Shown piece by piece: positions 34,638 to 43,907 of a stretch of 64,000 nucleotides of DNA. The first letter of the stretch is position 1. Each line of letters opens with the position of its first letter. The translations under genes and the position numbers were made by a program. Source of the stretch: Ralstonia sp. TCR112 (GTDB lineage Bacteria > Pseudomonadota > Gammaproteobacteria > Burkholderiales > Burkholderiaceae); NCBI RefSeq assembly GCF_007997035.1, contig NZ_VOSS01000076.1, forward strand, positions 41,376-105,375. Reading direction: 5' to 3'. The notes under the pieces were generated by a model that saw only the letters and a program-made list of their open reading frames with translations, was not told the DNA's origin and ran no database searches.

Positions 34638-35339
34638 TCACCCTTGGATATGGTGGTAGCCAGGTGGTGTCGTCGCGTCTCGCTTCACACCGGGCGCGAT
34701 CTCGTCGGGCAAAAGTGGTATCGGCTCTGCCGGCGCCTGAGGGGGTGGCGGCGCATTCTTCAACGCGCGCATTTCTTCTTGAAGTCGGGCCCGTCCCGCC
34801 GCTTGCGCTCGGGCGCGCTGTTCAGCCTCACGCGCTGCACGTCGGCTTGGCTCAAAATGGAAATCTGCCGGCTTAACAGGATAGGCTGGCCCAGGATATT
34901 CCGGGTGGCCAGCCACCTTGGTTGAAATGATGAGGCGAACCTTTCCTCCTGGCAGGAAATGCACGTTTACCTTGCCTGCCTCCACATATTTCTCAATGGG
35001 AACGACAGCCTCGTGCCAATGCGGCTTCACTGCGTCGCCCGTCGCATTCGGATCAGAACTGGACGTTGTCCACTTCACCGTGGCAGTGAGGCCCGGGCGC
35101 CATGTTCTTGGGTATGCAACGCAACAGACAAATTTGCCTCCACCGCCGTACGCGAACGAGTTGCCCGCCCAAGTTCCATCCACGTAGAACTGATGGATAT
35201 AGTCGGGAGTATGGTTGTACGAAGTGATGCTAGCCGCTACCTCGTCATCCGTTGGTGCAGGCTTAGTGGTGCACGCAGTCAGTACGCAAAACGCCGTTGA
35301 AGCGATGGCCGCTGCGCCGAGGCATCTGCAGGTTTTCAT
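34638..35339 (-). CDS. DUF3304 lipoprotein (Tle1 immunity-like), distal copy
   Basis: A 233-residue lipoprotein (signal AAAIASTAFCVLTAC with a lipobox before Cys). The DUF3304 core is plain: ITSYNHTPDYIHQFYVDGTW, YGGGGKFVCC, WRPGLTATVKWTTSSSDPN. The C-terminal third is Arg/Ala rich, then Pro rich. It is about 65 per cent alike by eye to the copy at 39245-39922. DUF3304 proteins lie next to DUF2235 lipases in T6SS loci and are thought to neutralise them in the periplasm. This copy is separated from the lipase by two genes and may be a duplicate or orphan immunity protein against a different allele. Confidence 0.75.
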   Translation of the reverse strand: MKTCRCLGAAAIASTAFCVLTACTTKPAPTDDEVAASITSYNHTPDYIHQFYVDGTWAGNSFAYGGGGKFVCCVAYPRTWRPGLTATVKWTTSSSDPNATGDAVKPHWHEAVVPIEKYVEAGKVNVHFLPGGKVRLIISTKVAGHPEYPGPAYPVKPADFHFEPSRRAAREAEQRARAQAAGRARLQEEMRALKNAPPPPQAPAEPIPLLPDEIAPGVKRDATTPPGYHHIQG

Positions 35340-35423
35340 TGCGTTTCTTTGTGGACCGGTGAGATCAAGATCAAGGTTCTTTCTCAGGCGGCACCACGTC
35401 GCTCGTCCGAATGCAAACCGCTC

Positions 35424-35699
35424 TTACTGCTGCGGCTTCCCCCACAACGGATTCCTGCTATCGGAACCCAGGACTTGCGCGAGCACTTCTGCGTCGCCAT
35501 CACGCGCGACTGCGGTGTTCTTGCGTGCACGGGCGACCTTGGTACGCTTGCCCTGCTTCTTTGCGTGCACGGCCTTCTTGATTCCGCTTTGCGGGGCATT
35601 GGCTGATGCCGGCTCGGTGGAGGTGTGCTGGGCGCAGACGCCTGCGGTCATCCAGGCGGTGGTCAAGAGGGCTACGGCAAGTTTGTATTGCAGGTTCAT
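35424..35699 (-). CDS. Small exported basic protein
   Basis: 91 residues with a signal peptide (LQYKLAVALLTTAWMTAGVCAQ) and a short lysine/arginine-rich mature part (KKAVHAKKQGKRTKVARARK). No family is recognised. No strong ribosome site precedes the ATG at 35699, but the signal peptide and in-line position between the membrane protein and DUF3304 genes favour a real gene. It could be an additional immunity or accessory factor; function unknown. Confidence 0.5.
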   Translation of the reverse strand: MNLQYKLAVALLTTAWMTAGVCAQHTSTEPASANAPQSGIKKAVHAKKQGKRTKVARARKNTAVARDGDAEVLAQVLGSDSRNPLWGKPQQ

Positions 35700-35749
35700 T
35701 TGAGAGAGTCAGGTTGTTTTAGGGTTGAATTCACAACGACGTCGCCCGG

Positions 35750-37030
35750 TCATCCGGAAAACGCGTCAATGTTTTTCTGGTTGGTGTTGTCACAAATCAT
35801 CCGGTCAGCCCGTACGCCTGCGGGGACGCCCGTGGTGACGGTTCTCTGGTCTCCGCCGAGAAGGTTCTGTGTTAGAAACTGCTCCGCGGCAACGACGCCA
35901 CCATCCAAAAAATACAATCGAACGTTACGGACAGATGCTTGCATAGCCCGTGACGTCGTCCCTTGAAAGGCGGGAACGCTTACGCTTGCCTCGTGCCAAC
36001 GGGCCGGATCGTCCAGCGTCTGCCAGCGCACTGCAAGCGGCGCTTGAATGTCCAGCAGCGCACTGCCAACAAAACTCGAACGTCGATCGCACGGCGTTTC
36101 AAAAACGCGCTCATTGTCAGTTCCAATCACCAGAGTCTGACCATCGATCTCAAGTCTCGCCAAACCTCGCGGGTATTGATCGGACAGATAGAAGGACACG
36201 ACATTGCCCACTAGGCCCTGTAGTTCGTCCAATTTCGATGCGTCCAATCTACCAAGCCCTGGCGCGACGTCTACATGATCGTAGTAATGAAAGTACTGAT
36301 ACACCAGCAAGTCGCTCTCGCGAAGGTCCGACCGAAGTCTGCCGAGATCCGGGTATGGGCGTAGCAGCAGTGGGCGCGGGCGTACCCCTACAGGCCGTCC
36401 TGCCTCGTCCGTATCGGCGTAGGCGTATGAATGCTCGCTCTCACGCAGGCGGCTTCCCGTATATGGAAAGCGCCCCTGGTTGACGTCGTCTTCCTGAGGA
36501 TGACGAATGAAGCCGGCAAACCTTGCCTCTGGCCCCGACAGCAACGGCATATGCGGCCATGAACCTGCGCCTGTCTGAGCGCTGCCTACTGCAAGCCACA
36601 ACGGTCTTCCGCTGAAGTTGACATGCAGTTCGCGGATATCCGGGTGCGCTTGACTGAACCACCTTCGCGCTGTGTCCTGCACGCCCACTCCAATCGGAAG
36701 AATGCCCAACGCTGCCAGCGTTGGCAGAAACATGGCCGCATGCAACTTCGCCGGCAACGGCGTGGAGGCGCGACGCCGATACGTGAACCACGTAAGCAGC
36801 AATGCGGCACACAACGGCAGACCAATGACTAGCGCAAGCAGGATCAGCAGCACCACGCCATAGTCGAGATTAGGCGTAAGAAGCGCGATAAAGCTAAGCG
36901 TGATTAGCAGGATTGCGAGTGCTGCGCTGAGGGTGATGCCGAGCCAATAGCGCTCCAGCATGGAGCGCGGCCTCCCATTCGTTGAAGGGCTAGCCGTCCC
37001 CTGAGGCGGCGTGCGGTGCTCTGGCTTCAA
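35750..37030 (-). CDS. Polytopic membrane protein of the T6SS lipase module
   Basis: 426 residues. Three or four N-terminal hydrophobic helices (YWLGITLSAALAILLITLSF, GVVLLILLALVIGLPLCAAL, FLPTLAALGILPIGVG; about 28-130) are followed by a large domain of about 280 residues probably outside the cytoplasm. No known domain is recognised. It lies 67 nt after the DUF2235 lipase gene on the same strand. Membrane-anchored proteins in this position are often accessory or immunity factors; that is inference. A second ATG at codon 24 is a possible start. Confidence 0.6.
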   Translation of the reverse strand: MKPEHRTPPQGTASPSTNGRPRSMLERYWLGITLSAALAILLITLSFIALLTPNLDYGVVLLILLALVIGLPLCAALLLTWFTYRRRASTPLPAKLHAAMFLPTLAALGILPIGVGVQDTARRWFSQAHPDIRELHVNFSGRPLWLAVGSAQTGAGSWPHMPLLSGPEARFAGFIRHPQEDDVNQGRFPYTGSRLRESEHSYAYADTDEAGRPVGVRPRPLLLRPYPDLGRLRSDLRESDLLVYQYFHYYDHVDVAPGLGRLDASKLDELQGLVGNVVSFYLSDQYPRGLARLEIDGQTLVIGTDNERVFETPCDRRSSFVGSALLDIQAPLAVRWQTLDDPARWHEASVSVPAFQGTTSRAMQASVRNVRLYFLDGGVVAAEQFLTQNLLGGDQRTVTTGVPAGVRADRMICDNTNQKNIDAFSG

Positions 37031-37097
37031 ATTACTAGTCGTCGTGTGCAGCTTTCAGCAAATCAAAGGGACTGGAGAAAGCTGAAAATCAGCGGTA

Positions 37098-39248
37098 TCA
37101 ACTGTGGTCGAACACCCGCCGGTATCGGCCATGTCCGTGTGGCTCGCGGCGCGTCTCGGTTCCGAGGATCCACATTGCAACACTGGTTCCTGTACCCGCG
37201 TTCGCCCGCAAATCTGCCGCGTCGGCATCGCTCATTATCGGAACAGCTCCCGGTGATTTCGCATCCGCCTCAAGCACCCGACGCTCAAACCCATTGAGTT
37301 CGTAGGCCAACGCTGCGCGTCGCATGTTGTTGGCATAGCCGGGGTTAGTGGCTGCCTCTGCTTCACGTAGCAAACGGTCATGCTCAGCCTTCTTGGCCTT
37401 GATGTCGGCGATGAATGCGGTGCGTTGAGCTGCAGTGATCGGGCCAAGCAGCCAGAATCCTCCGTGCGAATCATGTACGTACTTGTCAAAGAAATCGCTG
37501 GCACCGGCAGTCACCTTCGCCGCAGCATTTACCTCGGCGACGATCTGTTTTTGAAGCTGCGTTGCGGTGGGGGGAGCGTCGACGAATCCGAATCTCCCTC
37601 GAAACACTCGGCGCGGCCTCATTGCCTCTTGGGCGCGCGCAACGTCTCTCCGCCAATCCAACTCGGACTCCCATAGATCGATCCGGTCTTGGGCGTCTGA
37701 GTGGGTGTAGGACGACATCGCCTTAAAGGTCGCGTCGCTGGAGACATGCGCACGCCACCGCCAGTACAAATGGGTGTGGTACTGCATGCGGTTCTCGCAA
37801 GGGAGCCCCTTGCCATCGGCAACATTCTGCTTCTCGGAAAGAGTCGTCCAAGTGGAATATGCGGAAAATGCTTTGTCCAGTGCAGGCGATACGGAAAAAT
37901 CGTCGGCTAGGCTAGCCTGCATCTCGCTTTTCGGCAGGAGCTTCACGCCTGCATTGCAGGCTTCAAAGTACATATCGTTCAGCGGGATCTGGGATAGAAG
38001 TTCAGATCGCCCATTGATGGCCTTGCCTTGCGATCCAGGGCCATACCCTCCCCCTACATCCGAATGCGCACCTGGATAAATGTACTCCCTCGTGTTCTTG
38101 GGGTAGTGCTTGCCGCCAATCCGCGCGGTGGAAAGCGGGAACGATTGACGAATTTCATGCGCGGCCACGAAGTGGGTCACGCTTTCAAAATCGCCTATGT
38201 CCATCGTACCGTCCGCCCAATCCATAAAGCCCGATCCGACAGGCGACGAATCCGCCAAACCGACTGACGCGACTGTGTCAAAAACACCGAGAAAGCGCAT
38301 GTTCAGCTCGGCGTATCCCACCTTCATCTTCGTTGCTTTCCGGATCCACTGGCAGCACGTACGAGCCTCCGCTGCGCCACGCGAAAATCCAAATACGGAA
38401 AGATGGACCTTCGTGACTCGAGGACGCGCATCCTTGATCTTGGCGAGTAGCTGCTTCTGAAGATCCGCGAAGATGCTGATCATCTTGTCATCGCCCAATC
38501 GCCACGCAGTCGCCAACCCACTTTTAGTTGTGACTAGCCGCTTCATCTGCGCCGTAGTCAGCAGACCGGCATCGGCTGATGCTGCGTTTGCGCCGATCGA
38601 TGCACGACATACTGCGTTGAGCACTTGCAACATGCCCCAATGAATGCGAGCCTCGCCGCCGGCGGCATACGCTTTGCCTGCATCAGTCTCCTCAGGCTCA
38701 CCGATTTCTTTGAATGCAGTTCCAACGCCAGGCATGTAATACCGAAAATGTTCGGACTGATCATTGCGATGTGCGTTGAAAAGGACCACCACATTTGAGT
38801 GCGACCGAGACGGCATGTCGCGCTCCATGTTGTTATTGGTACCGTCGAAAAACAACCCTACATGTATTTCTTTGGAACAGCTCGCACTTTGCTTTCCTGC
38901 AATATCCGCAGTCCCGGCACGACTGCACAACTCGCTCAAGGTCGGCTTGCGTAGTGGGCGAGAACCTGCCCCCGGCAATTCGGGTTTATAGTCCTTTCCG
39001 CCTGGCGGGTTATCCCACCAGTCCCCCTTCTTTGCGGCCGCGAGCGGGCGATATGCAGATTGCCACTGTGCCGTCTTGCCTGGACCATTTACGCCGGCGG
39101 GATCCGACCACAGCAGGATCTGTTGCCCCGTACTCTTGAGCAGACACTCTGCTGTGTACGTAGACGGATTCTTAAAAAAACGGCATCGGCGATCACGCGT
39201 GCTCGCATCGAAACTGATTTCGTACCATCCGGAGCGGAACTCACTCAT
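37098..39248 (-). CDS. T6SS lipase effector, Tle1 type (DUF2235)
   Basis: 716 residues. DUF2235 features: VGLFFDGTNNNMERD near 130-145, the nucleophile elbow VFGFSRGAAEAR (GxSxG, Ser near 288), and YPGAHSDVGGGYG (catalytic Asp, near 395), with the C-terminal part supplying the expected His. Tle1 proteins are phospholipases A2/A1 delivered by VgrG into the periplasm of rival bacteria. No signal peptide, as expected for a T6SS cargo. The ATG overlaps the stop of the DUF3304 gene by 4 nt (ATGA). Order VgrG, DUF4123 adaptor, DUF3304, lipase is the usual effector-immunity arrangement. About 600 residues longer than the hydrolase core; the N-terminal ~120 may be a docking region. Confidence 0.87.
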   Translation of the reverse strand: MSEFRSGWYEISFDASTRDRRCRFFKNPSTYTAECLLKSTGQQILLWSDPAGVNGPGKTAQWQSAYRPLAAAKKGDWWDNPPGGKDYKPELPGAGSRPLRKPTLSELCSRAGTADIAGKQSASCSKEIHVGLFFDGTNNNMERDMPSRSHSNVVVLFNAHRNDQSEHFRYYMPGVGTAFKEIGEPEETDAGKAYAAGGEARIHWGMLQVLNAVCRASIGANAASADAGLLTTAQMKRLVTTKSGLATAWRLGDDKMISIFADLQKQLLAKIKDARPRVTKVHLSVFGFSRGAAEARTCCQWIRKATKMKVGYAELNMRFLGVFDTVASVGLADSSPVGSGFMDWADGTMDIGDFESVTHFVAAHEIRQSFPLSTARIGGKHYPKNTREYIYPGAHSDVGGGYGPGSQGKAINGRSELLSQIPLNDMYFEACNAGVKLLPKSEMQASLADDFSVSPALDKAFSAYSTWTTLSEKQNVADGKGLPCENRMQYHTHLYWRWRAHVSSDATFKAMSSYTHSDAQDRIDLWESELDWRRDVARAQEAMRPRRVFRGRFGFVDAPPTATQLQKQIVAEVNAAAKVTAGASDFFDKYVHDSHGGFWLLGPITAAQRTAFIADIKAKKAEHDRLLREAEAATNPGYANNMRRAALAYELNGFERRVLEADAKSPGAVPIMSDADAADLRANAGTGTSVAMWILGTETRREPHGHGRYRRVFDHS

Positions 39249-39922
39249 TTTTCATCCTTAGGCAAAACCGGAGGAGGAGGTAATTTAGTTCCCGCGGGTT
39301 GGTCAGACGGAGATAACTTTTTTGCTGATGCGCCGCCTTGCAGCGCGCGCATCTCTGCCTCGGCCTGCGCCCGCCCTTCAGCTTGCGCCCGAGCGCGCTC
39401 CTCTTCTTCGCGCGCGGCACGTCGGCTAGGCGCGAAATGAAAATCGGCGGGCTTAATGGGATAGGAAGGTCCGGGATAGTTAGGTTGTCCTGCAACCATA
39501 TTCGAGATAATGAGCCGAACTTTTCCGTCGGGCAGGAAGTGCACATTCAGCGTACCGCCATCATCCTTATATTTCTCAATCGGGACGACAACTTCATGCC
39601 AATGCTCCTGGGCAGCATCCCCCTCAGCATTTGGATCCGAGCTTGAAGTTGTCCACTTCACCTTCGCCGTTAAGCCGGGCCGCCAAATCTTGGGATACAC
39701 CAAGCAACAGACAAAACTGCCGCCACCGCCATAGGCAAACGAATTCCCTCCCCAGGTACCGTCCACATAGAACTGGTGAATGTAGTCAGGCGTGTGGTTG
39801 TACGAAGTGATATCGGCTGTCGCCTTGCCTTCCATTGGATCCGGTTTTTTTGCGCAAGCGGTCAACGCATACAGCGAAGCCGCTGCCACCGCTGTCAACC
39901 CTAAGACTTTCCAAATCTTCAT
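39245..39922 (-). CDS. DUF3304 lipoprotein, probable Tle1 immunity protein
   Basis: 225 residues; lipoprotein signal (LTAVAAASLYALTAC). The core shares ITSYNHTPDYIHQFYVDGTW and WTTSSSDPNAEGD with the copy at 34638. A periplasmic lipoprotein directly before the lipase, overlapping it by 4 nt, is the arrangement seen for Tli1 immunity proteins, which keep the cell safe from its own lipase. GGAAGG lies before the ATG at 39922, so that start is preferred to a GTG at 39931. The tail is charged (EEEERARAQAEGRAQAEAEM), a probable coiled coil. Confidence 0.78.
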   Translation of the reverse strand: MKIWKVLGLTAVAAASLYALTACAKKPDPMEGKATADITSYNHTPDYIHQFYVDGTWGGNSFAYGGGGSFVCCLVYPKIWRPGLTAKVKWTTSSSDPNAEGDAAQEHWHEVVVPIEKYKDDGGTLNVHFLPDGKVRLIISNMVAGQPNYPGPSYPIKPADFHFAPSRRAAREEEERARAQAEGRAQAEAEMRALQGGASAKKLSPSDQPAGTKLPPPPVLPKDEK

Positions 39923-39935
39923 TGTCAACACCTTC

Positions 39936-40877
39936 CTAAACGTCAGACACCGCCGCGTCGACCTCTCCGGGGTCCAGAGCGCTCCAGATCTCTGGCGTCC
40001 AAGATTTCATGAGCTCTTTGAGGCTTGCTCCTTGAGCAACCTCATTCCACATCGCTGCCAATGCCGGCAAGCGATGAAAATCCTCGCCGCAATACACGCT
40101 CAGCACCGCAAATTGCAGGCGATCCGGTGCCTGCGTCACCTGCAGCTCCGTAGCACGTGCGAGTGACTGTGTCAGCGTCCGATACAAGTCCGATCGACGC
40201 CGATCCACGATCAACTCGGGCGTTGTTTCCAAAAACGCGCTGAAAATGGTGTCAGGTTCGCTGGCGTCGAGTACGGCACCAAATTGGCGGGCGTCGAGTT
40301 CCAATGTACCGGCAAACGCTGATACCGCGGGCAGGACTTCAGCAGACTTGGTAGCGAGCTCGATCGGATGCCCTGCTCGGTCGCAGCAACCCCAAGCCAC
40401 GACGCGGTCGGATAGCGCCGCATACTGCTCTTCAGACAGCGCAGCCCACAGCGCTGGTAGCACTCGCGTATCAGCAAACCGGCAATGCACGTCCATGTCA
40501 CCGTCGATACGCACAAGGCCTAGATGCGCCAGCGCCTCACATAAGGCGTCCGCCGACTGCCGTGAAAAAATCCAACTAAAAGCCGGCGATGCCGAATGCG
40601 GCCGCAGCAGCTTCGCCAGCTTTGACGTGACCTCGCCCAAGTCGCGCGGCAGTTCAATGAGGTGCGGGGCCTGTGCCCCGAATGACGCTAGCCTTGATCT
40701 GGCAAAAACGTTGTGAATCGGCCAGCCCCAGTTGGCTGCCAGCGAGGAGATGCGATGAAATTCAACCAGCGCAGCATCCACCAGCAGCCACGTGGTGCCA
40801 TTCACATCCTGCTGTTGCTTGTCGCAAATTTGTGCAACAACTTCATCAACCGCGATGGGGTCTGTCAGGAATTCCAT
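39936..40877 (-). CDS. DUF4123 T6SS adaptor (Tap/TEC-like)
   Basis: 313 residues of the DUF4123 family, with the typical N-terminal NGTTWLLVDAALVEF and later HLIELPRD and a SWIFSRQS block. These cytoplasmic chaperones load a specific effector onto the C-terminal tail of its VgrG. Here it lies 8 nt after the VgrG gene and 13 nt before the DUF3304 gene, so it should serve the Tle1 lipase. A DUF4123 paralogue at 62068-63003 serves the other module. No signal or membrane helix. Confidence 0.83.
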   Translation of the reverse strand: MEFLTDPIAVDEVVAQICDKQQQDVNGTTWLLVDAALVEFHRISSLAANWGWPIHNVFARSRLASFGAQAPHLIELPRDLGEVTSKLAKLLRPHSASPAFSWIFSRQSADALCEALAHLGLVRIDGDMDVHCRFADTRVLPALWAALSEEQYAALSDRVVAWGCCDRAGHPIELATKSAEVLPAVSAFAGTLELDARQFGAVLDASEPDTIFSAFLETTPELIVDRRRSDLYRTLTQSLARATELQVTQAPDRLQFAVLSVYCGEDFHRLPALAAMWNEVAQGASLKELMKSWTPEIWSALDPGEVDAAVSDV

Positions 40878-40885
40878 ACCGACGA

Positions 40886-43762
40886 TTACTGCAGAGCGGA
40901 AAACGGACTACCGTTCATCGCGGCCTTCAACATGCATTCCACGCAAACGCTCTGTGGGAAGAGTGGCAGCGGATAGCTACTGCTTGTCGGCCCCTGAAAC
41001 ACCCGTTGCGCCGCCTTATACGTAATCGCCCCCGCACACTCCACGGTGATATTCCCACCTTCCAGCGTGATCGACGCCCCGCCGGCAGTGGCGATGCGGA
41101 TGCGCTTGGCCGCCGCAAAATCCACATTCATATTGGCCGACACCAGCTTCAGGTCCTGCTTGGCCATCAGCTTGAGCACGTCGTGCTGGGCTTGCACGTC
41201 GATGTTGTCTTGCCCTGCGGTGAGCTGCAGGCCGATGTTGTTGTCGCCCGCCTTGGACAAAGCTGCAGCCACGCCGATCGCCTGGCCGGCGTGCATGCGC
41301 CCTTGTTTGCCGATGGCGAGGTTGGTGTCCTGGCCGCTGCCCAGCGCAATGCTTTCGCCGTTGGCGAGCTGCAGGTCTTGCCCCGCCACCATGACGAGGC
41401 CCGCGCGGCCCGCCAGGTGGGCAATGGCCTCGCTCTGATGCGGCACCTTGCCTTGCGTGGCGGTGTTGCCGGCGCTGGCGTCCTGCTTGGCAGCATCGAG
41501 CGCCTTACCGTCGACCATTCCCGCAACTGCCTTGGCTTGCTTGGCCAGCGGGGCATCGTCGTTCTTGGCGGTGTCCAGCGCGGCGATCTGATGCGTGACC
41601 GCCCCTTGCCCGAGCGATGACGTCAATTCCTTGGCTTGCTTGATCAGCGCAATGCCGGCAGCGTTGTCGCCGGTGGGCACGGCTTTGCCGCTGCTGGCGT
41701 CGCGGTAGGTGGTCAGCAGCAGGCCGGCCTGGCCGCGCACGGCGGCGTGGCCATCGGTGCGCAGCTCGAAGCCCTGGCCGCGGAAACTGCCACGCCGGTT
41801 GTCTTGCTGATGGACGAGATGGCCGAGGTTGAGCTGGGTGAATTGCTGCGTGGTGGCGAGCTGCGTGCGCAACTGGCCGTCGCTGTCGTCAAAGACGAGG
41901 TGGTTGTAACCACTGCCGCCGTGTTCCGCGCTCTTGAAGCCGGTGTGGGCGGCGGCGTTGCGGTGGCCTTCGGCTTCCGCGCCCATGCCGTGCCAGGCGG
42001 GGCTGTGGCCGCCGGCCACGTTGCCTTGCGCGCTTGCGGCGCTGTCGCTGCCTTGCTTGTAGAGGGCGGTGCCGTCGCTTTGGTCGGATGCCCCCTGCCC
42101 GCCCGGCGTGGGCGCGATGCCTGCCTCGCCCTGGCCGTTGTACAGCGAGCCGATCACGACGGGCTGGTCGATGTCGTCTTCGCTGAACTTGACGAGCACT
42201 TCCTGCCCGATGCGCGGCAGCCATTGCCAGCCCATGCCGGAACCGGCCTGCCGTTGCGCGACGCGTACCCAGCGGCTGCTGCGGTCATCCGCGCGCTCGC
42301 CTTGTTGCCAGGGAAAGCGCACGCGGATTTCACCTGCGGGGCTGGCATGATGCTCGCCGTCTCCGCCGGCTTGGGTCTGGCCGTCCGGGCCGACCACGAT
42401 GGCGCTGTGTACGCCTTGCGCGGTGGGCGCCGCGTAGAGACGGCCGCAATCGGGTTCAGTCACGGCCGGACGCCAGGGCCGGCGTGCGTCGCTGGCGCGG
42501 AACAGGCCAGCGTAGCCGTGCGTCCGTGCGGCTTTGAGCAGATCGCCAGTCGGCGTGCTGCGCTCGATGGGGCCTTCTGCTTCCTGGAAACCAAAAACGC
42601 CCGGGCCGGATTCCGGTGCGCTGGGCGGCGTATCGAACGCCAGTGCGGCATCGAGCCCGCCCAAACGCTGGCTGAGCGCGTTGTGCGTATCGACGGTCAG
42701 GTTGTTGATGCCGCAGTGCTCGACCAGATCCATCAACAGCGGATAGGCGCCTTCCACGTCTTGCGGCAGGTGCGGGCAATCCACCACCTGCAGGCGCGTT
42801 CCGCTGCGCAGTGTGCGCACGGTGCCGCGCCCTGAAAACAACAGCGCGCGCGCTTCCAGGCTTTCCATGACCTGCTCGGCAATGCGCTGGGCATTGGCGG
42901 AATCCGGTGCCAGCGATGGGCTGATCGACAGATACGCATCCGGGCTGCCCGCGCTGGTGGCGAAGCGTGCAGGCGCGTGGGCGCGAGCGTTCTGCTTGCC
43001 TTCCGGGTCCCAGGCGGCCACCGCCACACCGCCCACCGTCGTGCGGCTGTGGCAGGCGAGTTGCTGGATGGCGTCGCGCTCTTCCAGGCTGTGCGCGCGG
43101 TGGAAACGGATACCGCCCGCCGCAGCCGATTCCGCATCTTCCGGCAGCTGCGTGCTGTCGGCAAAAATCACCAGCGTGTGGCCGCCGTGCGCCTGGTCGT
43201 CTTCCACCGTGGTGAAGCCGAGCCCCGCTTCGGCCAGCAGCCGCGTGACGAAGTGGTAGTCGGTCTCGCGAAACTGGGCGATGTGCGCGCGTGTACCGAA
43301 ATCGCTCATGCGCGCTTCGGCACCGGCCGCGTAGCGCCACGAGGCATACGGCTCGTACGGCGACAGCATCTGCTCAAAAATGTCGGCGAGCGGCCGATTC
43401 TGGAACACCTGGCTGTGGCGCTGCTGCGTGGTCAACCAGAACCACGGCACCACGGTCAGGCGATAGCGCGTGAGGCTGCCGTCCGCGCCAAGCTTCTCGG
43501 CCAGACGGATCAAGCCCGTGCGCGTGGCCTGCGTACCGTCTGCCAGCGTCGTAACCAGCGTGACGCGCTGGCCCAGCAACGATTTGAGTGCGATGCGCGC
43601 ATTGGCGCTGACAGCCACCACGCGCCATTCAAACAGCTCGGAGAGCGCCTCGCGACCGAGCCAGGCTTCCACCGCGAGCTCCGCAAGCGGCCCCTCGCCT
43701 TCCAGCGTGTACAGGCGGCGTGTGGGTGCGAAGAGGTTCTGAAGAAGGGTCGTGGCGTCCAT
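40886..43762 (-). CDS. vgrG: T6SS spike protein VgrG
   Basis: A 958-residue VgrG. The gp27-like N-terminal part (AELAVEAWLGREALSELFEW and LLEAGLGFTT region) is followed by the gp5 OB domain (EIRVRFPWQQGERADDRSS, near 490; then GWQWLPRIGQEVLVKFSEDD), and a C-terminal DUF2345 region (SGYNHLVFDDSDGQ). It trimerises to tip the T6SS tube, with PAAR on its end. The C-terminal tail (ending MLKAAMNGSPFSALQ) presumably binds the DUF4123/lipase complex. It heads the minus-strand lipase module. The DUF2345 part resembles the other VgrG at 63003-64000. Confidence 0.93.
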   Translation of the reverse strand: MDATTLLQNLFAPTRRLYTLEGEGPLAELAVEAWLGREALSELFEWRVVAVSANARIALKSLLGQRVTLVTTLADGTQATRTGLIRLAEKLGADGSLTRYRLTVVPWFWLTTQQRHSQVFQNRPLADIFEQMLSPYEPYASWRYAAGAEARMSDFGTRAHIAQFRETDYHFVTRLLAEAGLGFTTVEDDQAHGGHTLVIFADSTQLPEDAESAAAGGIRFHRAHSLEERDAIQQLACHSRTTVGGVAVAAWDPEGKQNARAHAPARFATSAGSPDAYLSISPSLAPDSANAQRIAEQVMESLEARALLFSGRGTVRTLRSGTRLQVVDCPHLPQDVEGAYPLLMDLVEHCGINNLTVDTHNALSQRLGGLDAALAFDTPPSAPESGPGVFGFQEAEGPIERSTPTGDLLKAARTHGYAGLFRASDARRPWRPAVTEPDCGRLYAAPTAQGVHSAIVVGPDGQTQAGGDGEHHASPAGEIRVRFPWQQGERADDRSSRWVRVAQRQAGSGMGWQWLPRIGQEVLVKFSEDDIDQPVVIGSLYNGQGEAGIAPTPGGQGASDQSDGTALYKQGSDSAASAQGNVAGGHSPAWHGMGAEAEGHRNAAAHTGFKSAEHGGSGYNHLVFDDSDGQLRTQLATTQQFTQLNLGHLVHQQDNRRGSFRGQGFELRTDGHAAVRGQAGLLLTTYRDASSGKAVPTGDNAAGIALIKQAKELTSSLGQGAVTHQIAALDTAKNDDAPLAKQAKAVAGMVDGKALDAAKQDASAGNTATQGKVPHQSEAIAHLAGRAGLVMVAGQDLQLANGESIALGSGQDTNLAIGKQGRMHAGQAIGVAAALSKAGDNNIGLQLTAGQDNIDVQAQHDVLKLMAKQDLKLVSANMNVDFAAAKRIRIATAGGASITLEGGNITVECAGAITYKAAQRVFQGPTSSSYPLPLFPQSVCVECMLKAAMNGSPFSALQ

Positions 43763-43874
43763 TCGCTGTCCGATGCTGCAACGCGTGGCGTATCACGGAG
43801 CGATTTCGTGAAACCAGCGCGGGCATTTACGAGGCAGCGCAATGTCGGGCATTGCAGCCGCCTCCGCTCAATCA

Positions 43875-43896
43875 CCCGGTTGTAAAAACAACCGGG
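43875..43896. terminator. Perfect 9-bp hairpin near the end of the 43908 gene
   Basis: CCCGGTTGT-AAAA-ACAACCGGG forms a perfect stem with a 4-nt loop. It lies 12 nt past the stop of the minus-strand gene at 43908 and about 110 nt before the VgrG start. Neither side has a long T run; termination is plausible but weak. It could also be a regulatory stem for the VgrG transcript. Confidence 0.4.
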
Positions 43897-43907
43897 CAGC
43901 CGGGCGG

